Below are positions 61,023 to 64,000 of a stretch of 64,000 bases of DNA, one piece after another. The notes beneath the pieces were generated by a model. That model did no database searches and had not been told where the DNA came from. It saw only the letters and a list, made by a program, of their open reading frames with translations. Origin of the DNA: Adenanthera pavonina (taxonomy: Eukaryota > Streptophyta > Magnoliopsida > Fabales > Fabaceae); the NCBI GenBank assembly GCA_026686845.1, contig JAIVEN010000003.1, forward strand, positions 6,636,501 through 6,700,500. Reading direction: 5' to 3'. The translations under genes were made by a program, and so were the position numbers. Positions within the stretch are counted from its first letter, which is position 1. Each line of letters begins with the position of its first letter.

Positions 61023-61212
61023 TGACCCGCCCTCTTCACACTTTTTTTTTTAAATCACAAAATGTCCCCTTTTTGGTTTTTTTTGTCTGGTTTAATTTTG
61101 TGAGGATTTGGATTGTATCACATGTTTGGAATGGTAATATTAGGTTAGGTTGAAATTTTGGAAAATTGTAATTTTAAAAATGGACGGCTATTCGCTGGTC
61201 TCCATTTACTAA

Positions 61213-62121
61213 TGCCCTATTTGATTCGCAAAAAATATGATCAGGGAAGCGGGAATGGAAGTGTATTCCATGTGATGTTATGTTTGGTGTGATAGAAGTG
61301 GTCTTCTATGAAAGTCTACTTCCATCAAATTGCCTTGAACTAGTTTCCTTCTGGAAGTGCATGGAAGTGGGAACAGTTCCATGGAAGCTAAATTTTTTAC
61401 CAATTTTAGCCCTAATCATTTTCCCCTCCCCTCTCTCTTCGATTTCTCTCTGGATGGTGCCACGACAGGTTTGACGGCATGATGCTCCTCCGCGATGGTG
61501 AGGACGTCCTCCTCCGGCAACGCGTGGTGCTCCATCGGCGATGGTGTGCTTCGCAACCCAAATCGTTCTTGGCTTAAGTCTTGCCAGTCTTCGAGTTGTC
61601 TTCGAAATCTTCCTCTGACAATGGCGGGGTGCTCCATCAGCGATGTGTGATGCTCGAGGATGACACGGTGCTTCCCTAATTGCCTGTTTCTCGATCTCTC
61701 TTCTTAACCCAAATCGTTTGTGTCTCAAGCATTCTTGGTCTTCGATTTGTCTTCTTCATCTTCCTCCAGCGACATCGTGGCGTGGTGACAGTGTAATGCT
61801 TGAGTGACCCAAATCATTCTTGGCACCGACAATGATTTATTTCTGGGTTTTGCAAATTGTTCCTAGCGTGATGTCAGTTGAGTTGCTGCAATGGTGGTCT
61901 TCGATGCTAATAGGGAAGAAGAATCGTTGGGATAGAGAAGAGTTGTTTTTTGGAAGGGTAATTTGGTATTTTTATATTATAAATACAAATATTAAATAAC
62001 AAATATATCATACTTCAATTGTCATACTAAACATACTTTTAAACCCTACTTCCACTTCCATTTCCTTTTCCACTTCCACTTCCATTTCTTTCAAAATCAA
62101 TTCTGCGAACCAAACAAGGCA
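61213..62121. mobile_element. PIF/Harbinger-like TIR element (909 bp) with TAA target duplication
   Basis: TAA flanks at 61210-61212 and 62122-62124. The left TIR TGCCCTATTTGATTCGCA and the reverse-complemented right TIR TGCCTTGTTTGGTTCGCA match at 15 of 18. Inside are GGAAGTG/CACTTCC-rich inverted subterminal regions and a GC-rich centre (about 61440-61900) with diverged internal repeats containing AACCCAAATCGTT and CTTGG. No transposase seen; non-autonomous. Confidence 0.75.
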
Positions 62122-62501
62122 TAAAGAAGCATAGGGGGTGAATGTTGTGATGGGTTACGGCAAGTAAACCTACCTTACATTCTTCAGCAATTAGCACTTG
62201 GCAATCTGATCATGTTGCCCACTAGAGGACGTTCCCACTGTTCCCCTTTGACCTCTTCTCTGGATTCCAGCTTTTGTTTATAAAAATGCGAATCAAACAC
62301 GCAATTCCACTGGGCCTTCTCTGTGGCCCAGAAGGCACCTAGATTTGGACCCATATTTTTGTTTCTTCCATTTTTCACACCCTCCTTGCATTGATTAGTC
62401 TGAAATAACAACCCACACAAAAGTTAGATTAGGTGGGATCATTATCTCATGATTTTGACTCTCTAACAGCTAACAAAGCTTCCATTAGGAGTTAACCCAT
62501 A

Positions 62502-62769
62502 CTCACTCTGATCCATATTATAAGGTATTTTATATTAATTACACGTATATTAAGAAAATCACTTTTTCAACTCAAATCAATATAAAAAATACCCACATTT
62601 CTTATTTTACTCTTATTAAATACCACATTCTATTATCATTTGAGAGCTATAAATTAAGAGAGATAAAGCATTAAAGATATGGGTCAAATGGGAAAAAAAT
62701 ACCTAATACCCTATATTTTAGACCAAAAACTTATCGTATAATATGTCTTATAATATAGACCGGAGGAAA
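62502..62769. mobile_element. Stowaway-like MITE, subfamily A copy 2
   Basis: TA at 62500-62501 and 62770-62771. Shares CATATTATAAGGTATTTTATA, ACGTATATTAAGAAAAT and AAACTTATCGTATAATATGTC with the element at 42898-43167. Confidence 0.75.
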
Positions 62770-62771
62770 TA

Positions 62772-64000
62772 TTTCACAACGACGAGCGTTAGAATCTCAC
62801 TATCAGTGACAAGATCTTGTTAATGAATAATTTATAGTTATATTTATAAGTACTATTTAAATTATGATGTGTCTGTTGATTTTAGTGAAAACTCTTAAAA
62901 CTTAATTCCTTTTAACTTTTATTTAGAAAAAATAATTTTTTATTCTTAAATTATTTATTAATTTTTTTAATCAACATGCATAATTATAAATATTTTCTTA
63001 AAATTTATTTGATAAAGAGTTTCATTTTACAAATATTATGACTATTTTACACCTAACTTTTTTCAATATTACAAAAAGGCCGGACCATCTTTCTGCCCAA
63101 CTTGTGCCATCGTTGTCAGAGCTCGTTGCCGTCCTAGCTCGCGCCATCATTGTCCCTAGCTTCACCCATCTTCATCGTTTTCTCCAGCTCCACTAGTCTT
63201 CACTATCTTCCCTTCTCATTTCCTCACTTCCCCTTTGTCTCGTTGTCGCGATCGTGCTTGATTTGCGTGGGTCTCACCGTCACTGTTTGCATGACTTGCT
63301 TCCCCATTCACTATCTGTTTTTTTTTTCTTGGTATACATATGCTTTCCCATCATTCAACAAAAAAAAAATACAACTTAACATATAAAGATAAAAATATAA
63401 ATTTATTATTAACTTCCCTATTATTTTCTATTGAACTAAACAATCAATTATTAAAAACTTTTTATTCTCCTCTCTCCAATCATTTTAATTAAAAAAATTT
63501 TAAAATTTTTTTAATAATTTCTATTAAAATCTTTTTCCTCACTATCCTTTCCTTTATTTTTCTTTTTTTTTTTTTTTTATGAAACCAAAAGAAACCCTTA
63601 TACCGAATGGAGGAGTACTTGTAATTCAACAATCACTGAAGAAGTACTTCGAGGCGCTGTGGAGATGCAGTGTCAGTATGAGAACATTTGTTTTAGGGAT
63701 TGCAGATTGCATATTTTCTAGAACCATTCTCGGTCCGCGTGTCCTTTTTCCTTTCCTTTTCCCGATGCAATATTCATACGTCCCATTATTTGAGTTTTTT
63801 TTGAACTCGAATACCAATTACGTCTCAATAATTAAAGTGGTAAATGGTTAGAGAGATTTTTATATGTATATTCTCTTTTTTCTTAAATACTTCTAATTTA
63901 TATTAAAAAAATAAATAAAATTAGTTGTAAGTTTTATTTTTTTGTAGAATTCATTTATAAAGAATATTGTGAAAAAAAAATTCATCAGCTTAAATTAAAT
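62772..64000. other. Right edge, no supported gene
   Basis: AT-rich with one GC-richer block (63080-63310) of repeated TCG/CATCTTC words similar in style to the interior of the 61213 element. A 90-codon plus-strand frame at 63579-63851 follows a T-run and has no recognised similarity. Confidence 0.4.

Noticed and set aside
1..64000. A previously undescribed multi-gene defence or biosynthetic system
   Set aside because: Every well-supported gene belongs to a known, unrelated plant family with its own promoter; proximity alone does not suggest a shared pathway.

Overview
The window is nuclear DNA of a flowering plant, a eudicot by its gene content. It has GT-AG intron-rich genes, AT-rich intergenic DNA full of small non-autonomous transposons, and protein families best known from Arabidopsis. 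I can support eight protein-coding genes. I see no rRNA, CRISPR, plasmid or phage feature and no convincing functional tRNA.

Layout. 1-7012 (+): ERECTA LRR receptor kinase lacking only its first exon, with 26 of an expected 27 exons here. 11072-12436 (-): OXIDATIVE STRESS 3 (OXS3) family protein. 20095-23624 (-): FAP2, a chalcone-isomerase-fold fatty-acid-binding protein with 10 exons. 31498-33112 (-): alpha/beta hydrolase with an altered nucleophile elbow. 40018-41643 (+): RLCK-VII cytoplasmic kinase of the RIPK/ARSK1 type. 49401-53938 (+): GCR1, a seven-helix GPCR-like protein. 55527-55970 (-): COPT5-type copper transporter, intronless. 59336-59626 (-): small DUF1677 protein.

The genes are independently transcribed plant loci, not an operon. 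ERECTA, FAP2 and an ARSK1-like kinase also lie close together on Arabidopsis chromosome 2 (At2g26330, At2g26310, At2g26290), so the left two thirds looks like a conserved, expanded ancestral block. In Arabidopsis that block also holds GPA1 (At2g26300). It is absent here, but another G-protein-linked gene, GCR1, lies further right.

Between the genes are about ten Stowaway-like MITEs (TA duplications, CTCCCTCCG-type ends), three hAT-like elements (two with exact 8-bp duplications), one 909-bp PIF/Harbinger-like element with TAA duplications and GC-rich repetitive contents, and a decayed Ty1/copia relic. There are also two tRNA-related SINE-like sequences, one nested in a MITE inside a FAP2 intron, an 11-codon tandem repeat array, and a recurrent pattern of short homopolymer-bearing insertions between direct repeats.

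I found no convincing new multi-gene system. The most unusual signals are the homopolymer micro-insertions, the nested SINE, the 33-bp coding-like tandem repeat, a 31-bp perfect inverted repeat 1.2 kb apart, and key-residue substitutions in the hydrolase and the DUF1677 protein.
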